64,000 bases of DNA, taken from Pseudomonadota bacterium. Lineage in GTDB: Bacteria; Pseudomonadota; Alphaproteobacteria; JACQOE01. Where the stretch lies: positions 47,334 through 111,333 of the forward strand of contig JACQOE010000048.1 in assembly GCA_016202695.1 (NCBI GenBank), given 5' to 3'. The notes under the pieces are model-generated. The model had not been told where the DNA came from, searched no databases, and saw nothing but the letters and a program-made list of their open reading frames with translations. Positions within the stretch are counted from its first letter, which is position 1; every line of letters begins with the position of its first letter. Positions 9,168 to 18,048 of this stretch are shown here, piece by piece. The position numbers were made by a program, and so were the translations under genes.

Positions 9168-9181
9168 ACATTTCTATATGT
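9168..9181. promoter_or_regulatory. AT-rich promoter segment with short palindrome before the pilin gene
   Basis: ACAT-TTCTAT-ATGT lies in the most AT-rich stretch of the 202-bp gap 9062-9263. Read on the minus strand, GATTAT at 9188-9183 could serve as a -10 element about 30 bases downstream of the FNR/FixK box centre. Confidence 0.35.
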
Positions 9182-9211
9182 AATAATCCGTTCGGTCACT
9201 TGGAAGGGGTT

Positions 9212-9225
9212 TTGATCTAAATCAA
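9212..9225. promoter_or_regulatory. Perfect FNR/FixK-type box upstream of the pilus operon
   Basis: TTGAT-CTAA-ATCAA matches the FNR/FixK consensus TTGAT-N4-ATCAA at every defined position. Its centre is 157 bp upstream of the pilin ATG. Placing it at -41.5 (class II activation) predicts a start near 9177, with the AT-rich run 9181-9190 where the -10 element would be. It lies between the RTX gene stop (9264) and the pilin gene, so the pilus operon is the only sensible target. Suggests induction under low oxygen. Confidence 0.7.
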
Positions 9226-9263
9226 CTTGAAATTCCGTCCTTTTTGGCTGCCTGCGTCACGGG

Positions 9264-12200
9264 TCATCCGATCCCGTGCTGGTCCAGATCGGCCTGGACG
9301 AGGAGCGTCGCCCCGCCCTGCGCATAGGCGACGAAGTCGAGCCCGTCGAGGGAGACGAGGCCGACCTCGGTCCAGCCGGGGCCGGCGAAAACCGCGTCGC
9401 CGGCATCGCCGGTGAGCGCGAGCGTGTGGCCCTCGCCGGAGAGACCGAGGAGATCGAGAAGGTCGAGCGTGAGCGTGTTGGCGGTGCCGCCGCCGAGGTC
9501 GATCCGCTCGATGCCGCCGAGCATGTCGCCGGCAGGGGCGCCGAGGTCGAGCTCGGGCGCGGCGCCCGCGAGCAGGGTGTCGTGCCCCGAGCCGCCGTCG
9601 ATCCGCTGGTCGGCGGCATCGAACACGAGGAGGTCGTCGCCGGCGCCGCCCATCAGCACGTCGCTGCCCGGGCCGCCGTCGAGGCGATCGTCGCCGAGGC
9701 CGCCGACCAACACGTCGTCGCCGGCGCCGCCGAGGAGGAGATCGTCGCCCGGCCCGCCCATCTGCGTGACCCGGCCGCTGAAGTCGCCGCCATAGATGAC
9801 GTAGGCGGCTCCCGAGTCGAGGCCATTCGCATCCTCGGCCATCGCGCCGACGACGATGTCGGCAAAGCCGTCGCCGTTCACGTCGCCGGCGGCGGCGACC
9901 GAATAGCCGGCCTGGTCGAGCTGGCTCCCGCCCACGACCTTGAAGCCGAGGGAGCCGTCGGCCAGGCCGGGCGCGCCGAGGTCGACGCTCGCCAGGCCGC
10001 CCGGCGCGCCGTAGACCAGGTAGGCGGTGCCGGCGAACAGGCCCCTCTCGGCCCCGGGCGCGCCGACCAGCAGGTCGTCGATCCCATCGCCGTTCACGTC
10101 GCCGGCGCCGGCAACCGACCAGCCGGTGAGGTCGTTCATCTGCGCGCCGACCAGCTTGAAGCCGCCGAGCCCGGCGGCGACACGGGCGAGGTCGACCGAG
10201 GCAAGGCCGCCCGCGGCACCATAGACCACGTAGGCCGCCCCCGCCTGCTGGCCGGCCGCCGCCTCGGCGCGGGCGCCGATGACGAGATCGCCGAGGCCGT
10301 CGCCGTTCACGTCGCCGGCCGCCGCGACCGACCAGCCGGCGAGGTCGGAGGCGGCCTCGCCGGCGATCCTGAAGCCGCCGGCCCCGGCGGCGATGTCGGC
10401 GAGGCTGACCGCGGCGGCGGGGCGATCCGGCGCGCCGTAGACCACATAGGCCGCCCCGGCGAGGCCGTCCTCGCCCGGCGCCCCGACGACCAGGTCGGCG
10501 AGCCCGTCGCCGTTCACGTCGCCCGCGCCCCTGACCGAGAGGCCGGCATAGGCGAAGTCCGTCGCCCCGAGCAGGGCGAACCCGTCGTCGGCGGCGAGGC
10601 CGTCGAGCGCGACCGGGCCCTCGCGCGCGGGCGCGCCATAGACGACATAGGCCGCACCGGCGAACGGGCCGGGCACGCTCACGGCCGGCGCCCCGATCGC
10701 CAGGTCGGCGAAGCCGTCGCCGTCGATGTCGCCGGCCCCGGCGACGGACCACCCGGCCTCGGCAAAATCGCCGGCCCCGACGAGCTTGAAGCCGCCCGTG
10801 CCGGCCGCCACCGCGGCGAGGTCCACGGCGCCGAGCCCGCCCGCCGCCCCGTAGACGACATAGGCGGCGCCGGCGAAGGCGCCGCCGGCGCCATTCCCCC
10901 AGGCGCCGACGATCAGGTCGTCGAGGCCGTCGCCGTTCACGTCTCCGCCCGGGGAGACCGACCAGCCGGCGAAGTCGAAGCCGGCCTCGCCGGTGATGCG
11001 GAAGCCGCCCGCGCCGGCGGCCACGTCGGCGAGCGCGACCGCGTCCCGCCCGCCCGCGGCGCCGTACACCACATAGGCGGCGCCGGTGAAGGCGCCGGCG
11101 GGATGGCCGGGCGCGCCGATGGCGATGTCGGCGAAACCGTCGCCGTTCACGTCGCCGGCGCCGGAAACCACATAGCCGGCGTAGTCCGATCCCTGCTCGC
11201 CGACGATGCCGAAGCCGACGTGCCGCGGCAGGTCGGGGAGACGGATCACCTCGGGGATGTCGCGGACGGCGATGGTGAAGGGCCGCGTGAGGCCGAGGCC
11301 GTAGCCGTCGGTGGCGGTGATCTCGATGGCCACCGAGGGCTCGCTCTCGAAGTCGAGGGCGATGCCGGCCTTGAGCCTGAGGGCCCCGTCGACGATCTCG
11401 AAGCGCGGGTCGGAGACGGCGAAGGAATGGCTGTCGCCGGGATCGGGGTCGCTGACGGCGAGGTGGCCGATGGCGGCGCCCGGATGGCTCTCGAGGACGG
11501 TCCCGTCGCTCAGCGCGATCGCCGTCGGCGCGTCGGGCACCGGCAGGACGGTGATGGTGACGGTCGCGGTCGCGCTGTCGCCGTCGGCGTCCGCGACCCG
11601 ATAGGCGAAGGCGTCGGTGCCGCTGAAGTCGGCCGCCGGGGTGTAGAGGAACGAGCCGTCCTCGGCCAGCGTCACCGCCCCGTGCCCGGGCGCCAGCACC
11701 AGGCCGAGGCCGGCGACGAGATCGGGCACGGAATCGTTGGCGAGCACGTTCCCGGCGACGGGCTGGTCCTCGGGCGTGGTCGCGGCGTCGTCGCGGGCGA
11801 GCACGGGCTGGTCGGTCGGATCGAGCGGGGTCCCGTCGACCACCACCTCGAGTCGCTCGAAGCCGGGGGCGGCGAGGTCGAATGCCTCGAACCGGAAGGC
11901 CGGCCCGCACCCCCAGCCCGGGCGCGCCTGTGCCGCCAGGTGATCGAGGAAGCGGGCGATATCGGTTTGCAGCGCGGGGTCGACCCACTCTTCGCCGGTG
12001 AGCACCAGGCGCAGCGTGTCGATCCCCTTGCCGCCGGAGTAGACGTCGCGGGCCCCGGCATTCTCGGCGGCCGCGTAGACCGCGAGGTCGTCGCCCTTGC
12101 CTCCGTCGACCCGGTCGCTGCCGGCGCCGCCGTCGAGGACATCGTCGCCGTGGCCCCCGCGCAGGACGTCATCGCCCGCGCCGCCGATGAGCGTGTCGTC

Positions 12201-12494
12201 GCCGTGGCCGCCGAAGAGCCGGTCGTCGCCATCCCCGCCATCGAGGAGGTCGCTTCCATGACCGCCCGCCAGCCGGTCGTCGCCGGCCCCGCCGACCAGG
12301 GTGTCGTTGCCCGGCCCGCCCCACAGCCGGTCGCGACCGGCCCCGCCGAGCAGCACGTCGTCGCCGCGCCGGCCGAACAGGCGGTCGTTGCCGTCGCCGC
12401 CGACCAGCAGGTCATCCCCGCGCCCTCCCTTGAGGGAGGTCGCCGCGTGCGCCGGCTCAGGCTCTGGGGAAACGGGCTTCGGTGTCTTGCTCAC
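9264..12494 (-). CDS. Large secreted RTX protein with cadherin-like domains and seven FG-GAP blades
   Basis: 1076 residues without a Sec signal. Order: about 13 RTX nonapeptides (GGAGDDRLA type) at 23-140; a charged linker; two cadherin/VCBS-like domains at roughly 230-420; seven FG-GAP repeats at roughly 425-860, each with a DVNGDG-type calcium loop and ending AYVVYGA; five or six more RTX repeats near 880-935; a C-terminal tail of acidic and aliphatic residues of the type used as a type I secretion signal. Seven FG-GAP units make a complete integrin-like propeller. The start is GTG at 12494, with AAGGAGGTGTCCC before it. Probably a calcium-dependent surface or biofilm adhesin exported by a type I system; no such exporter is in the window. 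Sits between pilin-like genes and the pilus operon. Confidence 0.88.
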   Translation of the reverse strand: MSKTPKPVSPEPEPAHAATSLKGGRGDDLLVGGDGNDRLFGRRGDDVLLGGAGRDRLWGGPGNDTLVGGAGDDRLAGGHGSDLLDGGDGDDRLFGGHGDDTLIGGAGDDVLRGGHGDDVLDGGAGSDRVDGGKGDDLAVYAAAENAGARDVYSGGKGIDTLRLVLTGEEWVDPALQTDIARFLDHLAAQARPGWGCGPAFRFEAFDLAAPGFERLEVVVDGTPLDPTDQPVLARDDAATTPEDQPVAGNVLANDSVPDLVAGLGLVLAPGHGAVTLAEDGSFLYTPAADFSGTDAFAYRVADADGDSATATVTITVLPVPDAPTAIALSDGTVLESHPGAAIGHLAVSDPDPGDSHSFAVSDPRFEIVDGALRLKAGIALDFESEPSVAIEITATDGYGLGLTRPFTIAVRDIPEVIRLPDLPRHVGFGIVGEQGSDYAGYVVSGAGDVNGDGFADIAIGAPGHPAGAFTGAAYVVYGAAGGRDAVALADVAAGAGGFRITGEAGFDFAGWSVSPGGDVNGDGLDDLIVGAWGNGAGGAFAGAAYVVYGAAGGLGAVDLAAVAAGTGGFKLVGAGDFAEAGWSVAGAGDIDGDGFADLAIGAPAVSVPGPFAGAAYVVYGAPAREGPVALDGLAADDGFALLGATDFAYAGLSVRGAGDVNGDGLADLVVGAPGEDGLAGAAYVVYGAPDRPAAAVSLADIAAGAGGFRIAGEAASDLAGWSVAAAGDVNGDGLGDLVIGARAEAAAGQQAGAAYVVYGAAGGLASVDLARVAAGLGGFKLVGAQMNDLTGWSVAGAGDVNGDGIDDLLVGAPGAERGLFAGTAYLVYGAPGGLASVDLGAPGLADGSLGFKVVGGSQLDQAGYSVAAAGDVNGDGFADIVVGAMAEDANGLDSGAAYVIYGGDFSGRVTQMGGPGDDLLLGGAGDDVLVGGLGDDRLDGGPGSDVLMGGAGDDLLVFDAADQRIDGGSGHDTLLAGAAPELDLGAPAGDMLGGIERIDLGGGTANTLTLDLLDLLGLSGEGHTLALTGDAGDAVFAGPGWTEVGLVSLDGLDFVAYAQGGATLLVQADLDQHGIG

Positions 12495-12566
12495 GGGACA
12501 CCTCCTTCAGGACGCAGGCGACGCGCGCCGAGGCCGAAGGCCGCCTCTCTCTCGATCCCTGCCTGG

Positions 12567-12602
12567 GCATAAGAAACCATATAAAAAATATGGTATTTAT
12601 GC
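12567..12602. promoter_or_regulatory. 36-bp nested AT-rich palindrome upstream of the RTX gene
   Basis: Arms GCATA (12567-12571) and ACCATAT (12576-12582) are mirrored by ATATGGT (12588-12594) and TATGC (12598-12602), with AAAAA at the centre. It is 73-108 bp upstream of the GTG start of the RTX gene and is strikingly AT-rich in this genome. Most likely an operator/promoter; it does not resemble an intrinsic terminator because the T-run is in the loop, not after the stem. Confidence 0.5.
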
Positions 12603-12681
12603 GAAGGATTCCAAGGCTCCCATACCGCAATTGCGAAGGGACGCCGGAGGCGAGGGCGGACAGGGGGGCGGGCGGCCCCGC

Positions 12682-13260
12682 TCAGGGGGCGCGAACGAGG
12701 AGGGTGAGGGTGTCGAGCGCCTGGCCGGCGGCTCTATCGGCGCCTTCCCCGGTGCGGATGCGAAGGGCCTGGGTGCTGCCGCCGACACCGTTCCCGCCGA
12801 CCGGGCGGGCGCTGCGCAGGATTGCCCGGCCGGCGGCAAAAACGACCGGCCGGTCGCCGAAGAAGAGCCGGTAGGGCGCCGCGTCCCGGGGGCGCCCGTC
12901 GCCGTCGTCGCCCGCCGCCGGGGCGGCGGCGCCGTCGGCCATTGCCCGGGTCAGGATCAGGTCGTAGCCGGAGGCGAGGTTGCCCTGTTCGTTGACGACG
13001 ATGAGGGCCTCGCCGAGGGTCTGGCGCTCGGGGTCGAAGGAGAGGGTTGCGCTCTGCGAATCGAAGGAAACCCCCGGCCCGGCTGCGCTCAGGGCGACCT
13101 GCACGGTGCGGTGGACGACGCCGCGGAGCTGCAGCGTCGCTCGGTCCTGGGCCGGCCAGGCGGGTGCGGCGCCGGCGAGAAGGAGCGTCGCGAGCACAAG
13201 CCCGGCGCCGAGCCTCGCCAGGCACGGACGAGCCCCCGATCCCTCGCACGCACACGCCAT
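12682..13260 (-). CDS. Secreted pilin-like protein
   Basis: 192 residues with an N-terminal leader (LGAGLVLATLLLAGAAPAWPAQ). The mature part has fimbrial-subunit character: TLQLRGVVHRTVQVAL at the start, LIVVNEQGNLASGYDLIL in the middle (the pattern seen in SCPU/CFA-type subunits where a strand before 'GY' packs the core), and a final strand ALDTLTLLVRAP. The middle segment resembles GYTVKVSS in the major pilin at 8519, suggesting related folds. It lies 187 bp upstream of the RTX gene and 118 bp downstream of another pilin-like gene, all on the minus strand. No strong ribosome site is visible before the ATG at 13260. Function as a minor pilus or surface subunit is inferred. Confidence 0.6.
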   Translation of the reverse strand: MACACEGSGARPCLARLGAGLVLATLLLAGAAPAWPAQDRATLQLRGVVHRTVQVALSAAGPGVSFDSQSATLSFDPERQTLGEALIVVNEQGNLASGYDLILTRAMADGAAAPAAGDDGDGRPRDAAPYRLFFGDRPVVFAAGRAILRSARPVGGNGVGGSTQALRIRTGEGADRAAGQALDTLTLLVRAP

Positions 13261-13378
13261 CGCGCACCCCGTTGTCGAAACGCGGGGGGTCGCCCCCCTG
13301 ATGGCTTATGCAAACTACGTGCCGCCAGACTGGCGGCGTCGCTCGGTGATGCCCCCTTCCCGGTGCCCGCGACCGGCC

Positions 13379-14233
13379 CTACGAGCCCGACGAGTCGACC
13401 GAGACCCTGAGCAGCGAGCGGTATGGACCCGGCGACGCCGGGGACTCGCTGCCGCCGATCCGCAGGCACAGCGACCCGATCGCGTTCGGGGCGGCGATCC
13501 GCGCCCTCGACGGCGCCGCATAGGCGAGCCGTTCGCCCCCCCGGCAGGCGTTCGGGCCGTCGTCGAACATCACCGTGTAGGGGATGCTGCTGCCCTGCTC
13601 GCCGCGGAGCATGAACCCGCCTTCGGCGCTGGTGACGGTCACCGTGTAGCGGGCCCCCGCCGCGGCCGCGCTCGCCACCGAGAACACCGTCGCCGTCTCG
13701 CTGGCCTTGGCCGCGAAGGGATCGATCAGGGTGGTATCGCCGCCCTCGTGGCGCACCGCGGGAACGAATCCGTCGGCCGGGTGGCTGTTGGCGATCGCAA
13801 TCGCCCCCTGGCGCGCGCGCGTCCGCTCGGCGAACGGATCCTCGAGCACCCGATCCCCGCCCTCGCCCCGCATCACGACCGCGAAGTCGCCGGCCGCGAG
13901 ACCGCCCGATAGCGCGAGGTCGCCCTGGCGCACCCGGCGCTCGCCGGTGATCGGATCGACGAGCACGACTTCGCCGTTCTGCACCGTCAAGGCCACCGCG
14001 TACTTTTTCGGCGAGTTGGTGGCGACGGTGAACACCTCGAGCGGCGATTGCGGCCTGGTTTCCGCCGGCCCGCCGAGCACCACGCTGCCCAGGCTTCCGG
14101 CGAACCTGGCGGGCTCCTTGGCACCCGGGGCCGCGGCCAGCGCCGCGGCCGCCACCGTCGCGGCCAGGGCCAGGGAGAACGATCCGGGCCCCCCCCTCCG
14201 AACCAATCGGGCAACCATGCTGTCCATTTTCAT
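13379..14233 (-). CDS. Secreted pilin/adhesin-like protein
   Basis: 284 residues; N-terminal leader (FSLALAATVAAAALAAAPGA) after a basic start. The body is beta-rich with internal similarity: EVVLVDPITGERRVRQGDLALSGG, RVLEDPFAERTRARQGAIAI and TTLIDPFAAKASETATVFSV look like successive related units of about 45 residues. The C-terminal part (YTVTVTSAEGGFMLRGEQ, SIPYTVMFDDGPNAC) matches the pattern of SCPU-type pilus proteins, including the pair of cysteines. GGAAGG precedes the ATG at 14233. First gene of the minus-strand surface island; upstream lie an AT-rich palindrome and a degenerate FNR-like box. Precise role unknown. Confidence 0.6.
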   Translation of the reverse strand: MKMDSMVARLVRRGGPGSFSLALAATVAAAALAAAPGAKEPARFAGSLGSVVLGGPAETRPQSPLEVFTVATNSPKKYAVALTVQNGEVVLVDPITGERRVRQGDLALSGGLAAGDFAVVMRGEGGDRVLEDPFAERTRARQGAIAIANSHPADGFVPAVRHEGGDTTLIDPFAAKASETATVFSVASAAAAGARYTVTVTSAEGGFMLRGEQGSSIPYTVMFDDGPNACRGGERLAYAAPSRARIAAPNAIGSLCLRIGGSESPASPGPYRSLLRVSVDSSGS

Positions 14234-14378
14234 GACGCACCTTCCCCGCGACCGGCCGCGATCATGTTAAATCTGAATGTGGGAATGCGGCCGCGGCTTT
14301 TCCACCATTATCCGTCCTTTGGATGGGCGCCCTCCGCCGGTCCCGGCGGCGACGCCCGCGTGCGCCATCGCACGCATC

Positions 14379-14390
14379 TGAATATATTCA
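14379..14390. promoter_or_regulatory. Perfect 12-bp palindrome in the AT-rich promoter patch
   Basis: TGAATATATTCA is self-complementary and lies 146-157 bp upstream of the leftward pilin-like gene. TATGAA, read on the minus strand at 14392-14387, is a fair -10 match. Confidence 0.4.
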
Positions 14391-14414
14391 TATAACATTT
14401 CTGGCACGCCGGCA

Positions 14415-14428
14415 TTGAGTCAGGTCAA
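14415..14428. promoter_or_regulatory. Degenerate FNR/FixK-like box
   Basis: TTGAG-TCAG-GTCAA; read on the minus strand as TTGAC-CTGA-CTCAA it matches the TTGAC-N4-GTCAA variant at 9 of 10 positions. Centre 14421.5; a -41.5 spacing puts the start at about 14380, next to the AT-rich palindrome. Confidence 0.4.
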
Positions 14429-14679
14429 AGCCGGGGCGGTCGCGACGGCGGCCCTCCGGGCGGGCCGGTGGGGGCTCCCGGTCCCACCGCGCGGGATGTC
14501 TCGTCCTTGAATGTTGGACGGGCTCGTGCATTAACTTGGCCGCTCTGGACCGCGCGGAAGGGCGGGTTCGGCTGCGCCCCCGATTCCTGCCGGATCGGCT
14601 CCCGGCAAAAAAGCCCCGTCGCGGGCCCAGGGAGGTTCGACAACACCGGCAGAAAAAAATCAGGTCTGGAGTGACGAAC

Positions 14680-15681
14680 ATGACAAGATTTTCGGTACGT
14701 CTGGCGATTGCGACGGCCGGATTCGTGGCCGGGACTCTGGCCGCGGTCACGGCCCTCTCGCCGGCGGCGGCGGTGGAGATTCCGTGCAACACGGCGCGCG
14801 TGATCGTTCCCTGGGCCGCCGGCGGCGAGTCCGACATCATCTCGCGCCTCTTCACCGAGGCGGCCAACAGGCTGGGCGCCAAGCCGCAGCTTCAGGTGGT
14901 GAACATCTCGGGCCAAGGCGGCAACAAGGGGGCGAAGGAGGCGCTCGGCGCCAAGCCCGACGGCTGCACGGTCTTCAACGCCCACCAGAGCGTGCTGAGC
15001 GCCCTGCTCACCGGGCGGGTGGACTTCACCTGGAGCGACTACGCGGTTGCCGGCAACCTGACGGTGACGCCGTCGATCATCGGCGCCCACCCGTCGGTTC
15101 CGTTCGCCAACTTCAAGGAGCTGCAGGCCTACGCCAAGGCGAATCCGGAGAAGGTTCTGGCCGGCGCCAGCCTGGGCTCGACCAGCCATTTCAACCTGGT
15201 GCGGCTGCAGAACGCGCTCGGGGTCAAGTTCAAGTACATCTCCTACGACGGCACCCGCGAGCGCATGACCGCGCTCCTCGCCAACAACATCCAGATCGGA
15301 CAGATCTCCGACACCGCCGCCGCCCAGTACCTGAAGTCGGGCGAGCTCAAGGTGCTCGGCATCCTGTTCAACAAGCGCAGCAAGCTCGCGCCCGACGTCA
15401 GGACCGGGGCCGAGCAGGGCGTCGACCTGGTGATCGGCACCAACCGCGGCTTCCTCCTGCCCAAGGCGACGCCGAAGCCGGCGGTCGAGTACTACACCCA
15501 GCTCGTCAAGAAGGTCGCGGAGGACCCCCAGTTCGTGAAGCAGATGGAGGACATGGGCAGCTTCGTGGTCTACATGGGGGGCAAGGACTACGAGAAATGG
15601 TGGGCCAAGGAGTTCGAGGACTGGAAGGAGGACGCGATCGCGGTCGGGCTCTATAAGCCGATCGAGAAGGGCAAGTCCTAG
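14680..15681 (+). CDS. tctC: Tripartite tricarboxylate transporter substrate-binding protein (TctC/Bug family)
   Basis: Periplasmic binding protein for a small carboxylate, 333 residues. Leader VRLAIATAGFVAGTLAAV...PAAA is followed by the TctC core: RVIVPWAAGGESDIISRL, ISGQGGNKGAKEAL, the ligand-loop region TVFNAHQSVLSALLTG, and YISYDGTRERMTALLANNIQIG. GGAG lies 8 bases before the ATG at 14680; an in-frame GTG at 14671 is a poorer fit. First gene of tctC-tctB-tctA. Ligand unknown; members of this family bind citrate, glutarate, terephthalate, nicotinate and similar acids. Confidence 0.92.
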   Translation: MTRFSVRLAIATAGFVAGTLAAVTALSPAAAVEIPCNTARVIVPWAAGGESDIISRLFTEAANRLGAKPQLQVVNISGQGGNKGAKEALGAKPDGCTVFNAHQSVLSALLTGRVDFTWSDYAVAGNLTVTPSIIGAHPSVPFANFKELQAYAKANPEKVLAGASLGSTSHFNLVRLQNALGVKFKYISYDGTRERMTALLANNIQIGQISDTAAAQYLKSGELKVLGILFNKRSKLAPDVRTGAEQGVDLVIGTNRGFLLPKATPKPAVEYYTQLVKKVAEDPQFVKQMEDMGSFVVYMGGKDYEKWWAKEFEDWKEDAIAVGLYKPIEKGKS

Positions 15682-15780
15682 CGCACGCGTCCCGGGGGCT
15701 CTCCCCGCGGTGCGGGCGGGGAGGGCCACGACCTCGGTGGGCGTCGCGCGCATTCCCCGAGCGGCCAGGGAGTTCTGCCG

Positions 15781-16263
15781 ATGGGATCGCTCAATCGCGA
15801 CAGCGTGATCGCGATCGTGTTGCTCGCGTTCTGCGGGCTGATGTTCTGGGAGACCTTCAACATCCCGAGGTTCGAGTCGGCGGCGATCGGCTCGGAGGTC
15901 TGGCCGCGGCTGATCATCGCCGCGCTCGCGGCGCTCAGCCTCGTCTACCTCCTGCAATCGCTCAGGCGGCCGGCGGAGCCGGCGGCTATTGCCGGCCGGG
16001 GGGCGTTCCTTCGCGCCTACCGGAACCCGATCTGGTGCTTCGTGCTGTTCGCCCTGTTCCTCGTCACCCTCGACTACCTGGGCATGCTGCTCGGGGGCGT
16101 GCTCTACGTCTTCCTGATGCTCACCGCGCTCGGCAACCGCAGCCCGCGCGACCATCTCGCGCACGCGGCGATCGCCGTCGGCTCGGTCGGCGTCATGTGG
16201 GCGATCTTCACCTACGGCCTCAGGGTGTACATGCCCGAGGGCGAGGTCCTGAGGATCTGGTAG
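15781..16263 (+). CDS. tctB: Tripartite tricarboxylate transporter small membrane subunit (TctB)
   Basis: 160 residues with four hydrophobic segments: VIAIVLLAFCGLMFWETF, LIIAALAALSLVYLL, PIWCFVLFALFLVTLDYL-GMLLGGVLYVFLML and AIAVGSVGVMWAIFTYGL. Small inner-membrane partner of TctA; the sequence FNIPRFESAAIGSEVWPRL matches the family N-terminal region. GGGAG 10 bases before the ATG supports the start. Lies 99 bp after tctC and 93 bp before tctA. Confidence 0.88.
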   Translation: MGSLNRDSVIAIVLLAFCGLMFWETFNIPRFESAAIGSEVWPRLIIAALAALSLVYLLQSLRRPAEPAAIAGRGAFLRAYRNPIWCFVLFALFLVTLDYLGMLLGGVLYVFLMLTALGNRSPRDHLAHAAIAVGSVGVMWAIFTYGLRVYMPEGEVLRIW

Positions 16264-16356
16264 GGGCGCCGCCCGCGGCCGCCGGCCCGCGATCCGGCCT
16301 CGCCGACGCGGGCGCGCCGACAACCACGAACAGGGGGCCAGTCAGGGAACCGGGAG

Positions 16357-18042
16357 ATGTTCGTCGAGAACGTGATCGCCGCGTTCGCGGCCGTCTTTGC
16401 GCTGAAGAACTTCGTGCTCCTCTCGATCGGCGTGCTGGCCGGGATCGTGGCGGGCGCGATTCCGGGCTTCACCATCACCATGGCGGTCGTGCTGGTGCTG
16501 CCCTTCACCTTCGGACTGTCGCCGGTGGAGGGGCTCTCGACCATGCTCGGGGTCTTCGTCGGCGGGTTCTCGGGCGGGCTGATCTCGGCCCAGCTCATGG
16601 GCATTCCCGGAACCCCCTCGGCGGTCGCCACCACCTTCGACGGCTTTCCGATGGTGCGCCGGGGCAAGCCCGGCCTGGCGCTGGGCCTCGGCGTCTGGTC
16701 CTCGTTCTTCGGCGGTCTCCTGAGCGCGGCGGTGCTGATCACGACCGCGCCCGCGCTGGCGCGCGTCGGGCTGGAGTACGGCCCGTGGGACTACTTCATG
16801 CTGATCGTGTTCGCCCTCACCATCACCGCCAGCCTCGCCGGCGAGAACATGGTCAAGGGCCTGATCGCGGGCGTCGTCGGGCTGCTGGCGGCGGCGATCG
16901 GCGAGGAGGAGATCAACGGCGTGGCCCGGCTCACCTTCGGGATCGAGTCGCTGGGGCAGGGGTTCGCCTATCTGCCGGTGCTGATCGGGCTCTTCGCCTT
17001 CAGCCAGCTCCTGAGCGACGTGCAGGACCACGAGGCGGCGCGCCGGCCGATGCTCGACAAGGCCGCGGCGGCGGTGCGCATCGAGCACTGGGCGGCGATC
17101 CGCGAGATCTTCGCGCGCTGGCCCAACCTGCTGCGCTCCTCCGCGATCGGGGTCTTCGTCGGCATCCTGCCGGCGGCGGGCGGGTCGATCTCGAACATCC
17201 TCGCCTACGACCAGGCGAAGAAGGCGTCGCGTCGGCCCGAGGAGTTCGGCACCGGCATCGCCGACGGCATCATCGCGCCCGAGTCCGCCAACAACGCCAC
17301 CGCGGGGGGCGCGCTCACCATCATGATGGCGCTGGGCATACCCGGCGACGCGGTGACCGCGGTGATGCTGGGGGCGCTCCTGATCCACAACGTCGTTCCC
17401 AGCCCGTCGTTCATCCGCGACCAGCCCGTGCTCGCCTACTCGATCTTCGTCGCCTTCTTCTTCGCCCATTTCGTCATGATCGCGATGCAGGCGGTTGGGC
17501 TGCGGCTCTTCCTTCTCTGCACCCGGCTCAGCATGTACGTGCTCGCGGCGGTGATCCTGTTCTACTGCGCGATCGGCATCTTCGCGCTCAACAACGTTAC
17601 CTTCGACATCTGGACGATGTTCTGGTTCGGGCTCATCGGCTACGTGATGCGGGTGCTCGGCTTCCCGCTGGTGCCGATGATCCTGGGGGTGGTGCTGGGC
17701 AACATCGCCGAGATCAACCTCAACCGGGCGGTCTCGATCAGCGTCGACCCGACGCTCTTCCTGGTCCGCCCGTGGTCGCTGTTTTTCCTGATCCTGGCCG
17801 CCTTCTCGGCCGCCTTCCCGTGGTTCCAGGCGGCGCGCGGGCGGGCGAGATGGACGCTGGGGTTCATCCCCGCCCTTTCGATCTCGACCGCGCTGCCGCT
17901 CTTCATGATGGGGGGCTGGGTGCGGCCGCTGGTCGGGGCGGTGCTGGTCGGGTTCGGCCTCTCCCTCCTCTGGCGGCGCGCGCGAGAGGGCTGGCGGCTG
18001 GAGGCGCCGCCCGAGCACCGTCCCACCCTGAGCGAGGGCTAG
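16357..18042 (+). CDS. tctA: Tripartite tricarboxylate transporter large membrane subunit (TctA)
   Basis: Main permease of the carboxylate importer, 561 residues, inner membrane, about 12 hydrophobic segments. Family motifs: GAIPGFTITMAVVLVLPF, GIPGTPSAVATTFDGFPM (first substrate-loop motif), PAAGGSISNILAYDQAKKAS and MALGIPGDAVTAVMLGALLI (the repeated second copy). ACCGGGAG directly precedes the ATG. Length is slightly above the usual 500, with extra hydrophobic residues at the C-terminus. The stop codon is 4 bp before the TA duplication of an inserted inverted-repeat element. Confidence 0.93.
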   Translation: MFVENVIAAFAAVFALKNFVLLSIGVLAGIVAGAIPGFTITMAVVLVLPFTFGLSPVEGLSTMLGVFVGGFSGGLISAQLMGIPGTPSAVATTFDGFPMVRRGKPGLALGLGVWSSFFGGLLSAAVLITTAPALARVGLEYGPWDYFMLIVFALTITASLAGENMVKGLIAGVVGLLAAAIGEEEINGVARLTFGIESLGQGFAYLPVLIGLFAFSQLLSDVQDHEAARRPMLDKAAAAVRIEHWAAIREIFARWPNLLRSSAIGVFVGILPAAGGSISNILAYDQAKKASRRPEEFGTGIADGIIAPESANNATAGGALTIMMALGIPGDAVTAVMLGALLIHNVVPSPSFIRDQPVLAYSIFVAFFFAHFVMIAMQAVGLRLFLLCTRLSMYVLAAVILFYCAIGIFALNNVTFDIWTMFWFGLIGYVMRVLGFPLVPMILGVVLGNIAEINLNRAVSISVDPTLFLVRPWSLFFLILAAFSAAFPWFQAARGRARWTLGFIPALSISTALPLFMMGGWVRPLVGAVLVGFGLSLLWRRAREGWRLEAPPEHRPTLSEG

Positions 18043-18048
18043 GCTCTA

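Larger units (their letters stand above)
14234..14679. other. 446-bp divergent intergenic region
   Basis: Separates the minus-strand surface island from tctCBA. It holds a 12-bp palindrome (14379-14390), a degenerate FNR-like box (14415-14428) and an AT-rich patch (14377-14400) that probably contains the promoter of the leftward gene. TTGGAC at 14514-14519 is a possible -35 for tctC, but I see no convincing -10. No coding sequence with a ribosome site was found in it. Confidence 0.5.

Noticed and set aside
9649..12430. Short tandem DNA repeats, considered as a possible CRISPR or satellite array
   Set aside because: The periodicity is in codons for RTX nonapeptides and FG-GAP units; spacers are not unique and the frame stays open.
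9276..12572. 1098-residue open frame on the plus strand opposite the RTX gene
   Set aside because: Arises from the repetitive, G+C-rich codons of the RTX/FG-GAP gene; no ribosome site, signal, or family motif, whereas the minus strand has a strong start and clear domains.
14404..14420. TGGCACG-like sequence as a sigma-54 promoter
   Set aside because: The TTGC half at the required 10-base spacing is missing (GGCATTGA instead), so only one half matches.
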